Assembly: GCA_007131555.1 (NCBI GenBank)
Contig: SLQH01000317.1
Span: forward strand, 1-6,664
Reading direction: 5' to 3'
Origin: Planctomycetota bacterium
GTDB lineage: Bacteria; Planctomycetota; UBA11346
Length of the DNA stretch: 6,664 nucleotides
The position numbers and the translations under genes were made by a program. The stretch's first letter is position 1, and the number at the start of each line of letters is the position of its first letter. Below the pieces are notes generated by a model. That model worked only from the letters and a program-made list of their open reading frames with translations. It made no database searches and was not told where the DNA came from. Shown here piece after piece: positions 6,054 to 6,664 of the stretch.

Positions 6054-6664
6054 ATGCATGTGTTCAAGGCCGAGCCCATCGCCGATGGGGTCTATTGGGT
6101 CGGGGCGGTTGATTGGGGACTGCGTGAGTTCCACGGCTACCAGACCGGGCGCGGTACCAGCTACAATGCCTTCCTGATCATTGATGAGCACGTCACCCTG
6201 ATCGATACCGTCAAGGCGCCGTTCAAGGATGAGTTGTTGGCCCGCATCGCCTCGGTCATCGACCCATCGAAGATCGACTACGTGGTGTCGTTGCACAGTG
6301 AGATGGACCATTCCGGCTGTCTTGATGCGGTGATCGAGGCCGTCCGGCCGCAGCGGGTGTTCGCCTCCAGCAATGGGGTGCGGGCCCTGCGGCGGCATTT
6401 CGGTGATGGTCTGACGGTTGAAGCGGTTGAAGACGGCGGCTGTCTTGATCTGGGTCAGCGCCAGTTGCGATTTGTCAATACCCCCATGCTGCATTGGCCG
6501 GACAGCATGTTCGCCCATCTCAGCGGTGCTGACGTGCTGTTCAGTCAGGACGGCTTCGGCATGCATCTGGCCACCAACGAGCGCTTTGCCGATCAACTGC
6601 CGCGAGACGTCCTGCTCTATGAAGCCGCCAAGTACTTCGCCAACATCCTCCTGCCCTACCGCAA
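6054..6664 (+). CDS. A-type flavodiiron protein (O2/NO reductase), 3' end outside the window
   Basis: The first 203 residues of a flavodiiron protein; the frame is still open at the window end. The family is usually about 400 residues, a metallo-beta-lactamase-like diiron domain followed by a flavodoxin domain, and only the first is seen here. The opening (VYWVGAVDW, then a GRGTSYNAFLI segment) and the metal motif HSEMDHSG are diagnostic. Diiron ligands visible are His81, Glu83, Asp85, His147 (in MLHWPDSMF) and Asp166 (in SQDGFG), with nearly the same spacing as in Desulfovibrio gigas rubredoxin:oxygen oxidoreductase (H79, E81, D83, H146, D165). The sixth ligand lies beyond the edge. Such enzymes take electrons from rubredoxin or a similar donor and reduce O2 to water or NO to N2O in the cytoplasm, protecting anaerobes and microaerophiles. 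Which gas is preferred cannot be told. Its position after ferritin fits an oxidative or nitrosative stress role. Confidence 0.95.
   Translation, partial: MHVFKAEPIADGVYWVGAVDWGLREFHGYQTGRGTSYNAFLIIDEHVTLIDTVKAPFKDELLARIASVIDPSKIDYVVSLHSEMDHSGCLDAVIEAVRPQRVFASSNGVRALRRHFGDGLTVEAVEDGGCLDLGQRQLRFVNTPMLHWPDSMFAHLSGADVLFSQDGFGMHLATNERFADQLPRDVLLYEAAKYFANILLPYR

Noticed and set aside
6030..6596. Minus-strand 188-codon open frame opposite the flavodiiron gene
   Set aside because: It is the antisense shadow of a gene with conserved diiron ligands. No domain is recognisable.

Overview
The window is about 6.7 kb of GC-rich bacterial DNA (hand-counted 120-base samples range from about 51 to 70 % G+C). 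It holds five protein-coding genes, two of them cut by the window edges. I see no tRNA, rRNA, CRISPR array or transposase gene. The gene mix suggests a Gram-negative bacterium that meets both anoxia and oxygen: a heparinase II/III-like polysaccharide lyase, a multi-PAS hybrid sensor kinase, a YkgJ-type cysteine-cluster protein, a bacterial ferritin and an A-type flavodiiron protein. Lyases and PAS-rich hybrid kinases of this style are common in the PVC group (Lentisphaerota, Kiritimatiellota, Verrucomicrobiota, Planctomycetota) and also occur in deltaproteobacterial lineages. The taxonomic placement is an inference and is weak.

Layout: (1) 1-1636 (+) is the 3' part of a heparinase II/III-family gene. 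(2) 1644-4469 (-) is a membrane hybrid histidine kinase with two PAS domains, a membrane helix, two more PAS domains, kinase core and receiver; it meets the lyase gene tail to tail with a 7-bp gap. (3) About 260 bp of divergent regulatory DNA separates the kinase from the next gene. (4) 4734-5120 (+) encodes a YkgJ-family cysteine-cluster protein. (5) 5121-5426 is a 306-bp gap without a convincing gene. It contains a long imperfect palindrome (5151-5273) and a second hairpin (5365-5396) just before the ferritin gene. (6) 5427-5945 (+) is an FtnA-type ferritin with all expected iron ligands. (7) After a 108-bp gap with hairpins, 6054 to the window end (+) is the N-terminal half of a flavodiiron protein, which has no stop codon inside the window.

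The right half reads as an iron and oxygen/NO stress island. Ferritin stores iron and consumes oxidant at its ferroxidase centre, and the flavodiiron protein reduces O2 or NO to harmless products. The small cysteine-cluster protein probably binds metal. Spacing of 306 and 108 bp, with hairpins in both gaps, argues for separately tuned units rather than one tight operon. The lyase gene belongs to another function (polysaccharide breakdown) whose partners lie outside the window. The kinase carries its own receiver and has no adjacent DNA-binding regulator here, so its output is unknown. I found no clear new defence or mobile system; the palindrome at 5151-5273 is the best candidate for something undescribed.
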